Source: Mariaggregatimicrobium sp964498785
Lineage (GTDB): Bacteria > Zhuqueibacterota > Zhuqueibacteria > Thermofontimicrobiales > Thiofontviventaceae
DNA length: 19,261 bases
Assembly (NCBI GenBank): GCA_964498785.1
Contig: CAZCJL010000120.1
Location: forward strand, 1-19,261
Direction: 5' to 3'
The position numbers were made by a program, and so were the translations under genes. Of the stretch, positions 8,097 to 15,997 are shown in pieces; the stretch's first letter is position 1, and the number at the start of each line of letters is the position of its first letter. The notes under the pieces were generated by a model, which was not told the DNA's origin, searched no databases, and saw only the letters and a program-made list of their open reading frames with translations.

Positions 8097-9617
8097 ATGA
8101 AATTATTTATAAAATGCATCAGTGTCTACTTTCTGTTAGCGACTATTGTTTCAGGCCAGGACATTATAACTCTCGAAAAAGCACTGGAAATTGCTCAGGA
8201 GAACAGTCCGCAAATTCGTCAATCAAAATTTCAATTGGAACGAAGCCGACAACTGCTGAATGCTCAAAATGCAGCCCTTAAGTCTAAATTTAGTATGCAA
8301 TTAAGTCCGTATAATTACTCCAGGGTCCGACGGTTTAATTCGCTTATTTCGGACTGGAATGAAGAAGAACTGAAACAAACAGCAGCCACTTTCTCAATAG
8401 CACAGCCTGTAAAATGGACTGATGGCGCCCTCGAATTAATCAATAGTCTTACGTTGCAGAAATCATACAGCGAATATGCGCAGTTAGTTAGCATACCAGG
8501 GAGCATGTTAAATATCAAAGAGCAACAGGAAGGTCCGTGGCGTTATGAAAATAATCTCTATCTCCGGTTTACTCAACCGTTGTTCACTTATAATCGCACC
8601 AAAATGCGATTAAAGGAATTAAGACTTGATCTTGAAAATACGTTGTTAGATTACAGCTTGCAGCAGCTTTCATTGGAAAAACAGATCACTCAGCAATTTT
8701 ACAGCGCCTATCTAAAAAAAATGCAACTTCAAATTGCAATCGAAGAGATGAATAACCGTGAAATTAGCTATAACATTATTAAAAACAAAGTAGACGCCGG
8801 GCTTTCGCCCATGGAGGAGCTTTATCAGGCGGAACTGGATTTATCGACGAGTAAATCCAGTGCTCAAAATTTAGAGGTTTCGCTGCAAAACGTGCTGGAT
8901 AATTTTAAAATATTGATCGGCATCTCGTTATTTGAAGAAATCGATGTTATTACAGATGTGAGTCGCATGGAAGTACCAATTGATCTTGATAAAGCAATCG
9001 AATACGGAGTGAAGCATCGGTTAGAACTTCGTCAGCGTGAAATTGACATCGAAAATTCACTGTTTGAATTAACGCGCACGGCAGCAGAAAATGAATTTCT
9101 TGGTAACCTGCGATTGGTTTATGGAATTACCGGAGAAGATGGAAAATTCAAACAGGTTTATCAGGAACCAAAAGATAATCAACAAGTATCGCTTTCTTTT
9201 GAAATTCCGTTGTTCGATTGGGGACATAAAAAATCGCTTGTTAGGGCTGCACAGGCCACAATTGATTCCCGTGAATTGACAAAGGAAGAGACAAAAAATA
9301 ACATCATTTACGGAATTCGGCAGGCTCACCGTACTATGAAAAACCAGACATCGCAGATCGTGATTGCCCAGCAAAATGTACGCAATGCACAACTGACCTA
9401 TGATATTAATCTGGAACGATACAAAAACGGTGATTTGACAAGCATGGATCTGAATTTATTTGAAAATCAATTGTCAGAACAAAAGATTAACTACATTCAA
9501 GCGCTAATCAATTATAAAATTGCCTTGCTTGATCTTAAAATTCAATCTCTGTGGGATTTCACCAAAAACCGGCCTGTTTTCCCGGAAAATGTGGACAGAA
9601 TTATGGAAGTTTTTTAA
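8097..9617 (+). CDS. TolC-family outer-membrane efflux protein
   Basis: A 506-residue precursor of a trimeric outer-membrane channel. Residues 1-20 are a signal peptide ending in VSGQ. The mature part shows the long Gln/Asn/Leu-rich helices of two OEP repeats: the first starts with ITLEKALEIAQENSPQI, the second around DKAIEYGVKHRLELRQREID, with a short beta segment between (VSLSFEIPLFDWG). The C-terminus ends in helices with NLERYKNGDLTSMDLN, a family hallmark. Length is normal. GGAGA lies six bases before the ATG. No periplasmic adaptor (HlyD/MFP) or inner-membrane pump is encoded next to it, so its partner must be elsewhere or be another exporter. The ABC pair at 2458-6753 is a candidate only by proximity. 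Confidence 0.92.
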   Translation: MKLFIKCISVYFLLATIVSGQDIITLEKALEIAQENSPQIRQSKFQLERSRQLLNAQNAALKSKFSMQLSPYNYSRVRRFNSLISDWNEEELKQTAATFSIAQPVKWTDGALELINSLTLQKSYSEYAQLVSIPGSMLNIKEQQEGPWRYENNLYLRFTQPLFTYNRTKMRLKELRLDLENTLLDYSLQQLSLEKQITQQFYSAYLKKMQLQIAIEEMNNREISYNIIKNKVDAGLSPMEELYQAELDLSTSKSSAQNLEVSLQNVLDNFKILIGISLFEEIDVITDVSRMEVPIDLDKAIEYGVKHRLELRQREIDIENSLFELTRTAAENEFLGNLRLVYGITGEDGKFKQVYQEPKDNQQVSLSFEIPLFDWGHKKSLVRAAQATIDSRELTKEETKNNIIYGIRQAHRTMKNQTSQIVIAQQNVRNAQLTYDINLERYKNGDLTSMDLNLFENQLSEQKINYIQALINYKIALLDLKIQSLWDFTKNRPVFPENVDRIMEVF

Positions 9618-9656
9618 ACTCTATCTTAATTTTTTAAAAAAAATGAAAACAACAAA

Positions 9657-10343
9657 ATGAAAAACATTACGCTTAAACCAATTGATTTTTTCGATCTATC
9701 TACAACGCAGCACAGCGATTTGTTTGAAACAGTCGAGTACGTCTGGGATGTAATCAAACGAATTCCACACTACATCGAATTGCGGTTACTACCCAAAATT
9801 GACGGCGAGGTCTCTCCGCAAGCGATGGTTGGCAAGGAAGTATCTATCGGGTCTGGGACAGTTGTGGAACCTGGCGCCGTCATCAAAGGGCCGGCGCTAA
9901 TTGGGAGGTACTGCCGCATCGGATCAGGCGCGTATATCCGCGAAAATGTCATCGTCGGTGATAATGCTGTGGTTGGTCATACAACGGAATTGAAGAATTG
10001 TGTGTTGCTGGAACACGCCGGCGCACCGCATTTCTCCTACATCGGTGATAGCGTTTTGGGACAGCGAGCGCATCTGGGCGCCGGCGCAAAAATATCCAAT
10101 TTTAAAATCAATAAATCCTTTGTCTCTGTAATAGTGGATGGACTCAAATATGACACCGGACTGCTCAAGTTTGGCGCAATACTGGGCGATGATGCAGATG
10201 TCGGCTGTAATGCTGTATTGAATCCGGGAACCTTGATTGGTAAACGCACTCTTGTTTATGCCAATGTGTCGATCCGGGGCTGCTTCCCTCCAGATTCCAT
10301 AGTAAAGCTGCGACAGACGATAGAGGTCGTGGATCGAAAATAG
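9657..10343 (+). CDS. Stand-alone left-handed beta-helix acetyltransferase, GlmU C-terminal-like
   Basis: A 228-residue protein made of a short helical lead (1-40) and hexapeptide repeats (about 45-215) such as VSIGSGTVVEPGAVIKGP and IGRYCRIGSGAYI, forming a left-handed beta helix that acts as a trimer. The segment HFSYIGDSVLGQRAHLGAGAKISN lines up with the GlmU acetyltransferase site: H125 matches the catalytic histidine and Y128 the conserved tyrosine, while the asparagine found in GlmU before IGAG is replaced by histidine. The uridylyltransferase domain of GlmU is absent. Transfer of an acetyl or acyl group to a sugar phosphate is therefore likely, the exact acceptor open. It starts 39 bases after the TolC-family stop, without a recognisable ribosome site. 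Confidence 0.85.
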   Translation: MKNITLKPIDFFDLSTTQHSDLFETVEYVWDVIKRIPHYIELRLLPKIDGEVSPQAMVGKEVSIGSGTVVEPGAVIKGPALIGRYCRIGSGAYIRENVIVGDNAVVGHTTELKNCVLLEHAGAPHFSYIGDSVLGQRAHLGAGAKISNFKINKSFVSVIVDGLKYDTGLLKFGAILGDDADVGCNAVLNPGTLIGKRTLVYANVSIRGCFPPDSIVKLRQTIEVVDRK

Positions 10344-10430
10344 GATAAATTTTTTTAAAAATCATTGGCAATTTTAAGGATTAAATATTATATTGAATGT
10401 TGATTCATTTTTATCAAGGATAAAACCGTT

Positions 10431-10595
10431 ATGAAAGAAATTCATGAACTTGTCATTCTTGTATTATGGATGATTGCAATAATAGCAACATTTGTAATCA
10501 TTAAAGACACAGGGAAATTTACCTGTCTTGCCCCGGTATATACAATTTGTATGATTGGTTCGTTGATCACTATCCGGGCAAAGAAAAAAGATTAG
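10431..10595 (+). CDS. Small two-helix membrane protein, 54 residues
   Basis: A short gene starting MKEIHELVILVL and ending IRAKKKD. AAGGA (10416-10420) lies ten bases before the ATG, and the stop is 39 bases before the nitroreductase start, so it sits in register with the surrounding plus-strand genes. Two hydrophobic segments, roughly residues 7-24 and 33-48, are joined by a short polar turn containing KDTGKFTC. The C-terminus carries a positive cluster (RAKKK), suggesting both ends are cytosolic. I do not recognise a family. A real small membrane protein is likely from the ribosome site and composition, but function is unknown. Confidence 0.6.
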   Translation: MKEIHELVILVLWMIAIIATFVIIKDTGKFTCLAPVYTICMIGSLITIRAKKKD

Positions 10596-10634
10596 ATATA
10601 ACATCAGGGAAGTCGTCACAAAGAGGTACAAAAA

Positions 10635-11207
10635 ATGATAAAAGATCTGATTCTAAACAACCGAAGTTACCGGCGTTTTAAACAGGAAATTCCTATTAAA
10701 AGGGAAACATTAATTGAACTCATTGAGCTTGCCAGATTGTCGCCATCTGGTAGCAATTTGCAACCATTGAAATATATCCTGTCTAATGAACCGGAGAAAA
10801 ATAGCGTTATTTTTGAACACCTTGCCTGGGCTGGCTATTTAACTGATTGGGAAGGCCCAACAAAAGGGGAACAGCCCTCCGCCTATATCGTTATTTTAAA
10901 AGATCTTGAAATTAGCCGGTCATTTGGCTGTGATCATGGTATTGCCGGTCAAAGTATTTTATTAGGTGCGGTGGAAAAAGGGCTTGGTGGTTGTATTATT
11001 GGTTCGGTAAAGCGGTCTGAATTAAACTCAGCGCTGAACATTCCGCAACGCTATGAAATCCGAATTGTTATTGCGCTGGGAGTGCCAAAAGAAGAAGTTA
11101 AATTAGAAAATGTTGGGCCGGACGGTGATATTAAGTACTGGCGTGATAACAAGGGAATTCATCATGTACCGAAACGGGCGCTGGCAGACATTATTCTCGA
11201 TCTTTAA
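10635..11207 (+). CDS. Nitroreductase-family FMN oxidoreductase
   Basis: A 190-residue flavoenzyme of the NfnB/nitroreductase fold, which works as a dimer in the cytosol and uses FMN with NAD(P)H. Visible signatures are RSYRRF (10-15) for FMN phosphate binding, SPSGSNLQPLKY (near 36-48) at the flavin pocket, the central helix with GIAGQSILLGAVEKGLGGC, and the strand IRIVIALGVPKEE near the end. Length is typical of the short members. AGAGG lies about eight bases before the ATG. The physiological substrate cannot be deduced; many relatives act on quinones or nitroaromatics only incidentally. It follows the small membrane gene after 39 bases and may share its transcript. Confidence 0.88.
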   Translation: MIKDLILNNRSYRRFKQEIPIKRETLIELIELARLSPSGSNLQPLKYILSNEPEKNSVIFEHLAWAGYLTDWEGPTKGEQPSAYIVILKDLEISRSFGCDHGIAGQSILLGAVEKGLGGCIIGSVKRSELNSALNIPQRYEIRIVIALGVPKEEVKLENVGPDGDIKYWRDNKGIHHVPKRALADIILDL

Positions 11208-11320
11208 CCTCATAATTTAACACCGAAAAGACGCAGACGCGCAAGGTATTATTTTAATGAGTCGTTGTGTGCTTTGATCATTTTGATGAACAATTAAAAC
11301 GCAGTTTTATGTAATATCTA

Positions 11321-11504
11321 ACCTGAAAAATTCATAGCCACAGAGGCTCAGAGTACACAGAGTTTTTATTTTCAAAACGTTACGCAAACAATAGTAACTC
11401 GAATTTTTCTTAATTCAGTTTGAAAAGTAATGCGCACACAATTTGTTGTTTCTTTGTGACCTATGTGCTTCTGTGGTACGTTTTATGAATAATGCAGGCT
11501 AAAA
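11321..11504 (+). repeat. Long intergenic repeat, copy 2
   Basis: The most complete copy. Its ends read TAACCTG on the left (11319-11325) and CAGGCTA on the right, i.e. near-perfect terminal inverted repeats bounded by TA. Inside lie arms GCCACAGAGGCTCAGAGTAC...CACAGAG and CTTTGTGACCTATGTGCTTCTGTGG that pair imperfectly, and the conserved 50-base core at 11380-11429. TA at both ends is what a Tc1/IS630-type MITE would leave, but no transposase is present in the window. Confidence 0.85.
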
Positions 11505-11540
11505 TTTTAAAAAGAAAATTATGATACAATTGTAGCCCAC

Positions 11541-11612
11541 TAAACACACAAAAATACACGAAATGTTATTTTTTTATTTTGAATGAAGCACTATTTCGTG
11601 TGTTTCACAGAC
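11541..11612. repeat. ACACGAAAT hairpin
   Basis: ACACGAAAT (11556-11564) pairs perfectly with ATTTCGTGT (11593-11601). The flanks AAACACACA and GTTTCAC extend the symmetry with mismatches, around an AT-rich loop of 28 bases. It lies 37 bases after long repeat copy 2 and has the same short A-rich-triplet style but no core in common. It could be a short REP-like element or a bidirectional terminator. Confidence 0.5.
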
Positions 11613-12050
11613 AATAAATCTATTTTTTCATTATTATAATTCATTTTAGAAATTCAGGTAATATTAAAATTAAGTGCTTTTTCTTTGCTTCTGGTTTATT
11701 AAAGTCAATTAGAAAATTAAAAATAATAGTAGTAAGTATAAATTTTGTCCGATGAACTCGATGTGAATAACTTTTCGTATATCCTCACGAATCCTGTTTA
11801 TCGCCATATCGAAGGCTGAGGCGCACCAAGCATAATCCTGGTATTTTGAATCTTGTGGATTGTATTTTGTTTTATCGACGCTTTGGTGCAAGCAGGGAGT
11901 TAACAAGTTCTTCGAGAATGTCGAATAAAATCAAATAAAATTTTAACCGTTTTCGCATTGCAAATTTTATACATTTTTAAATTGACTAACAACAAGACAG
12001 GCATCTTCCATTCAAAAAAAATAAATAAAATCGGAAAAATCGGAGGGAGT

Positions 12051-13841
12051 ATGTTTCAAAGCGTTCCAAACATGTTGTTTCAGACAATCGAACAGCACGG
12101 AAAAAAAGATGCGCTACGTTATCGCAAAGATGGTCAACTGACTCGTTACACGTATCAACATTTTGGCGATCAAATTCGTTATTTAACGCATGGATTGGCT
12201 GCTGTCGGTTTAAAATCAGGAGACAAAATCGCCATTCTATCAAACAACCGCCCAGAATGGACTATCAGTGATTTTGCAATATTTTCGCTGCGCGGCATTG
12301 TCGTTCCAATTTATCAAACATTGCCTTCAAATCAAATTCATTACATTTTATCTGATTGTGACGCCCGGGCAATTTTTGTGGAAGATCAATCACAGTATGA
12401 TAAAATTGTTTCAATAAAAGACGACTTGCCAGCGCTCGAATTTATTTTTTTATTTGAGGAACTGAAGAACAGCGAAAAAGATGTGCTGCATTTTGATCAA
12501 TTGATGATAAAAGGAGAAAAACACCGCCAGATAAATCCTGACTTTTTTGATGAAAGTGTGGATGAGATTGATCCGATGGATATTTGCAGCATTGTTTATA
12601 CATCTGGTACAACAGGTAATCCGAAGGGAGTAATGCTTCATCATAAGGGTTTTATTACAGACATCGTTAATTCCGAAGCTCGATTGAATTTATACCCTGA
12701 AGATATTTTTCTGTCGTTCCTGCCGCTCAGCCATTTGTATGAACGGCTTGCCGGTCACTGGTGCCCGATGTACAGAGGGGGCACCATTCATTATGCCCGC
12801 AGTATCGACACAGTAATTGAGGACATTGCGGAAGCAAAACCAACAGTTATGGTAAGTGTGCCTCGACTTTACGAAAAGATTGCGACCGCTGTTATGGATC
12901 AGGTGGAAAAAGGTTCATTTCTTAAGAAGAAAATATTTAACTGGGCATTGCGAACCGGGTTAACGTATCATCAACAAAAGATCGAGAAAACTGTTTCGCC
13001 TTCTTTGGAAAGAAAATACCGGTTAGCCGATAAATTCGCTTTCACAAAGATCAAAGATAAGTTGGGAGGGAATTTTCGCTATCCTATCGCTGGCGGCGCC
13101 CCTCTATCTGTGGAAACGCTAAAATTTTTTGAAGCTATCGGTTTGCGCATTATCGAAGGATATGGAATGACAGAGACGCATTTGATTATTACTTTAACGC
13201 CCTTTGGCAAAACAAAATACGGTTCCTGCGGCAAACCTATCGATGGAGTGCAATTGAAAATAGCCGATGACGGTGAAGTGCTGATCAAAGGAGAGACGCT
13301 CATGGCTGGCTATTACAATCAACCGAACCTCACAAAAGAAGTAATTGACAATGATGGGTGGCTGCATACCGGCGATATCGGCCATCTGGATGATGAACAA
13401 TTCCTGTTTTTAACGGATCGCAAGAAAAATATTCTGGTAACATCCGGAGGGAAAAATGTTGCATCCGCGCCAATTGAGAATAGATTAAAAACAAGTCCTT
13501 TTATTGAAGATGTGTGCCTCATCGGAGATCATCGTAAATACGTCAGCGCCATTGTTGTCCCTGTGTATGATAGCTTAAAAAAATGGGCTGTGGAACAAGG
13601 ATACCGAATTTCGGACAACACCGCCCTGGTTCGCGATAAAGCTGTCCGAAAAATGGTAATGAACGAAATCGAAAAGTTGCAGACAGAATTTGCCCGATAT
13701 GAAAAAGTGAAGAAGATTATATTGTTAGCAGAACCGCTTTCAATTGAAAAAGGTGAATTAACACCGAGTTTGAAAATCAAACGAAATATCGTTATAAAAC
13801 GATATCAACAGGAAATAGAAGCATTATATGCTGAAGATTAG
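12051..13841 (+). CDS. Long-chain acyl-CoA synthetase (AMP-forming)
   Basis: A 596-residue enzyme that activates fatty acids to acyl-CoA through an acyl-adenylate. Signatures: the P-loop-like YTSGTTGNPKG (183-193), EGYGMTET, the TGD motif in GWLHTGDIG, and DRKKNILVTSGGKNVASAPIE joining the C-terminal lid. LTPSLKIKR holds the adenylation lysine (probably K575). Length and motif order fit bacterial FadD15-type long-chain synthetases. The start at 12051 is set by CGGAGGGAGT directly upstream; an in-frame ATG at 11958 would add 31 lysine/isoleucine-rich residues absent from the family. The FAD oxidase follows 34 bases after the stop, suggesting one transcript. Family is certain, chain length preference is not. 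Confidence 0.93.
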   Translation: MFQSVPNMLFQTIEQHGKKDALRYRKDGQLTRYTYQHFGDQIRYLTHGLAAVGLKSGDKIAILSNNRPEWTISDFAIFSLRGIVVPIYQTLPSNQIHYILSDCDARAIFVEDQSQYDKIVSIKDDLPALEFIFLFEELKNSEKDVLHFDQLMIKGEKHRQINPDFFDESVDEIDPMDICSIVYTSGTTGNPKGVMLHHKGFITDIVNSEARLNLYPEDIFLSFLPLSHLYERLAGHWCPMYRGGTIHYARSIDTVIEDIAEAKPTVMVSVPRLYEKIATAVMDQVEKGSFLKKKIFNWALRTGLTYHQQKIEKTVSPSLERKYRLADKFAFTKIKDKLGGNFRYPIAGGAPLSVETLKFFEAIGLRIIEGYGMTETHLIITLTPFGKTKYGSCGKPIDGVQLKIADDGEVLIKGETLMAGYYNQPNLTKEVIDNDGWLHTGDIGHLDDEQFLFLTDRKKNILVTSGGKNVASAPIENRLKTSPFIEDVCLIGDHRKYVSAIVVPVYDSLKKWAVEQGYRISDNTALVRDKAVRKMVMNEIEKLQTEFARYEKVKKIILLAEPLSIEKGELTPSLKIKRNIVIKRYQQEIEALYAED

Positions 13842-13875
13842 GTGCAAATTAAATTTACAAACAAAAGGTCGTTTT

Positions 13876-15540
13876 ATGGATATGGAAAAACTACAAGCAA
13901 CATTAGAGAGCATCGTTGGTAAGGATAATGTTTTTGCGCCGGATAAGCCGGAATATTACGCATACCTTTTTGGCGATGCCACAATGTATCGCTCCCAGCC
14001 GGATATTGTCGTATATCCGGGGAGCGTTGAGGAAATTCAAAAAGTAATCAATTATGCGAAAGAAAAGAAAATCAAAGTAACGCCAGGCGCTGGCTTGACT
14101 GGCCTCTCCGGCGGCGCTGTTTGTAATGGCGGAATTCTGCTAAATCCGTCCCGATTGCGGAAAGTAATTAATGTGGATCCAGTTAGCCGCACGGTTGTGG
14201 TAGAACCGGGAATGAGCTGCGCGAATTTAAATAAATATCTGGCAGATTACGGAATGATCGTTCCGGTGGCGCCGGCATCGCACGAAATCTCGACTATCGG
14301 CGCGAATATCGCTGAGGCATCCGGCGGAACCTGGGGCATGTCTAAAGGAACATTCAAAAATTATTTGTTAAGCTTAAAAGTCGTGGACGGACAGGGCAAT
14401 TTGATTGAGACCGGAAAAGCATGTCCCAAACAAAGCACTGGCCCGGATATAACCGCACTGTTCCTGGGTTCAGAAGGCACAATGGGCGTAATTACAGAAA
14501 TGACCCTGCGCTGCGATATTGTACCAAAGGATTTGTGGACGATTCGTGTAAGTTTTAGTGACGAATCTGTTTTACAAAAAATCCATGAAGGAGTTGCTGA
14601 CGAACAGATTCCACTGTATTCATTCGAATATATGGATGACAAAATGATGCGTTGCATGGGAAAAGAAAACATGCTGTTGCTATTGCAGACTGCGGGTAGC
14701 CCGAATGACGCTAAAAAAGATGCTGAAAAAGTCGTCACCATCCTGAAAAAATTACATCCGCTTGAATTGAAGTACACGAATGACCCGATAGAAGCGGACA
14801 AACTTTATTCCGAACGCCGTAGTTGCCTTGGAGCGCTTGCAAAAGCGGATAAAACCAAGCCTGTAATTATCCAGTTCGATCCGGTGTTACCGCTGCATAA
14901 ATTCGCCGAGGGCGTTAGCAAAATGCGCATGCTTGCAACGCGGGAAAATCTGGAGTTGATTATTTACGGACATGCTGGTGATGGAAATTTACATCCCAGT
15001 TTTATTGTGGCTAATGATACGAAACAAAAATTAAAAGCCAAAAAGGTCATTCGTGAATTCGACGCCTGGGTTGAAAACGAAGGCGGATGTTACAGCGGCG
15101 AACATGCTGTAGGCTTCTTTCTGGGCAGAGATCAGGGCGCCATGCGAAAAACAGCGAACTATTTACGAGCCATTAAAGCAGCATTTGATCCGGCTGGAAT
15201 TATGAATCCCGGAAAAGTTGTGGACATTAATGAACCAACGATTGAATTGGATCCTGTGGTTGATACCTATCAGGAAATTGCAGAGATTTGTGGTTTGTGT
15301 GCCAAATGCCATCTCTGCAAAAATGATAGCCCAAAATTTGCGGAAATTCCGATGGAACACAACACCATTCGCGGACGCGTCAGCATGATTGATTCGGCAG
15401 TTAGGGGAAAAGTATCTTTCGCCGATATAAAGCCATTTATCAAAGAAATGCAGCCATGGACTGAGAATATGAATTGTCCGACTTATATTAAAGAAGAGAT
15501 GCCTCGGCTGATCGAGTTGAGTTTGAAAGCGGCGAATTAA
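13876..15540 (+). CDS. GlcD-type FAD-linked 2-hydroxyacid oxidase with short Fe-S-like tail
   Basis: A 554-residue flavoprotein of the glycolate oxidase GlcD/D-lactate dehydrogenase family, oxidising a 2-hydroxyacid to the oxoacid. The FAD_binding_4 domain spans about 35-215, with PGAGLTGLSGGAV and the SHEISTIGANIAEASGG loop. The C-terminal cap has HAGDGNLHPS, the GGCYSGEHAVG motif and ends DPAGIMNPGKV. Beyond it, about 85 residues carry C472, C475, C478 and C481 (CxxCxxCxxC) and TIRGRVSMI, like the start of a GlcF-type ferredoxin module. The usual second cluster is reduced to one Cys-Pro (C534), and the CCG domains of fused forms are absent. I start at 13876 (AAAGG seven bases upstream); the in-frame ATG at 13828 overlaps the preceding gene. 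No GlcE/GlcF neighbours. Confidence 0.9.
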   Translation: MDMEKLQATLESIVGKDNVFAPDKPEYYAYLFGDATMYRSQPDIVVYPGSVEEIQKVINYAKEKKIKVTPGAGLTGLSGGAVCNGGILLNPSRLRKVINVDPVSRTVVVEPGMSCANLNKYLADYGMIVPVAPASHEISTIGANIAEASGGTWGMSKGTFKNYLLSLKVVDGQGNLIETGKACPKQSTGPDITALFLGSEGTMGVITEMTLRCDIVPKDLWTIRVSFSDESVLQKIHEGVADEQIPLYSFEYMDDKMMRCMGKENMLLLLQTAGSPNDAKKDAEKVVTILKKLHPLELKYTNDPIEADKLYSERRSCLGALAKADKTKPVIIQFDPVLPLHKFAEGVSKMRMLATRENLELIIYGHAGDGNLHPSFIVANDTKQKLKAKKVIREFDAWVENEGGCYSGEHAVGFFLGRDQGAMRKTANYLRAIKAAFDPAGIMNPGKVVDINEPTIELDPVVDTYQEIAEICGLCAKCHLCKNDSPKFAEIPMEHNTIRGRVSMIDSAVRGKVSFADIKPFIKEMQPWTENMNCPTYIKEEMPRLIELSLKAAN

Positions 15541-15546
15541 GATTGA

Positions 15547-15780
15547 ATGGTCAATCCATTCTGTTTGAAAGCAATCGAGCCACTGTTTATGAAACGCGAT
15601 AGCTTTTCTGGAGGAGCGCCTTCGCAGACTGTCTGAGAAACTCCCGCAGGATTCGTAACGACAATACAATACATAGTCGTCATTTGGCTGCAAGACGCGA
15701 TAAATAGAAAACTGAACCTGCGTGAGGTTATTCCTGGAAAGGTTCTGTGTGCGATGCCTTCTGATTCGATCAGATTTTGA
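15547..15780 (+). other. Open frame interrupted by one TGA between FAD oxidase and repeat
   Basis: From ATG 15547 the frame is open for 29 codons, meets TGA at 15634-15636, then stays open another 47 codons to TGA 15778. The second half contains a hydrophobic stretch (VTTIQYIVVIWL). The segment is visibly less AT-rich than neighbouring spacers. There is no ribosome site, and other frames are partly open too. It could be a decayed gene, an old repeat fragment or chance. The sequence GACTGTCTGAGAAAC at 15627-15641 resembles termini of some insertion sequences, but I found no partner end. Confidence 0.3.
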
Positions 15781-15792
15781 AACGTGTTTTAG

Positions 15793-15980
15793 CTAACATG
15801 ATAAATTTTTAGCCACAGAGGTTCAGAGTACACAGCGTTTTTATTTTCAAAACGTTACGCAAAAAAATAGCAACTCGAATTTTTCTTAACTCAGCTTGAA
15901 AAGTACTATGCACATACGTTGCTGTTTCTCTGTGACCTGTGTGCTTTTGTGGCACGTTTTGTGAATAATGCAGGCTAAAA
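15793..15980 (+). repeat. Long intergenic repeat, copy 3, abutting glycerate kinase
   Basis: Same orientation and layout as the other two copies, with core 15855-15905 (one extra base in the A-run) and arms GCCACAGAGGTTCAGAG and CTCTGTGACCTGTGTGC...GTGGCAC. The right end CAGGCTA stops about 18 bases before the glycerate kinase ATG, just outside its AAGGGA ribosome site. The promoter or leader of that gene must therefore run through the repeat. Confidence 0.85.
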
Positions 15981-15997
15981 ACTAAGGGATACTATCA

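Larger units (their letters stand above)
11208..12050. other. Long intergenic region rich in inverted repeats
   Basis: 843 bases with no credible protein gene. In order it holds a half-element CACCGAAAAGACGCAGACGCG (about 11220-11240) of the A/G-triplet type, long repeat copy 2 (11321-11504), and a hairpin with ACACGAAAT arms (11541-11612). Then come about 400 AT-rich bases up to the acyl-CoA synthetase. A minus-strand frame at 11709-11906 opens only with TTG and lacks a ribosome site. No terminator with a clear T-run follows the nitroreductase. Confidence 0.6.

Noticed and set aside
9643..9660. Five-codon frame (MKTTK) whose stop overlaps the acetyltransferase start as ATGA
   Set aside because: No ribosome site in front of either start; in such A-rich sequence a short overlap is expected by chance.
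11709..11906. 65-codon minus-strand frame in the long spacer
   Set aside because: It opens only with TTG, has no ribosome site, ends in a low-complexity Leu/Ile run from AT-rich DNA and shows no family. Another minus frame over 11875-11950 is also briefly open, which suggests decay or chance.
11958..12050. N-terminal extension of 31 residues on the acyl-CoA synthetase
   Set aside because: The extension is Lys/Ile-rich, lacks family similarity and has no ribosome site, whereas the ATG at 12051 has a near-perfect one.
14361..14801. 146-codon minus-strand frame inside the FAD oxidase
   Set aside because: Fully antisense to a conserved coding region with no own ribosome site or motif.
15541..15561. 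GAATGG/CCATTC hairpin directly after the FAD oxidase stop as a terminator
   Set aside because: Only six base pairs, an alternative GATTGA/TCAATC pairing competes, and no T-run follows.
15163..15693. 176-codon minus-strand frame across the end of the FAD oxidase
   Set aside because: Mostly antisense to a strongly supported gene; composition rich in Arg/Ser/His/Phe as expected for a shadow frame.
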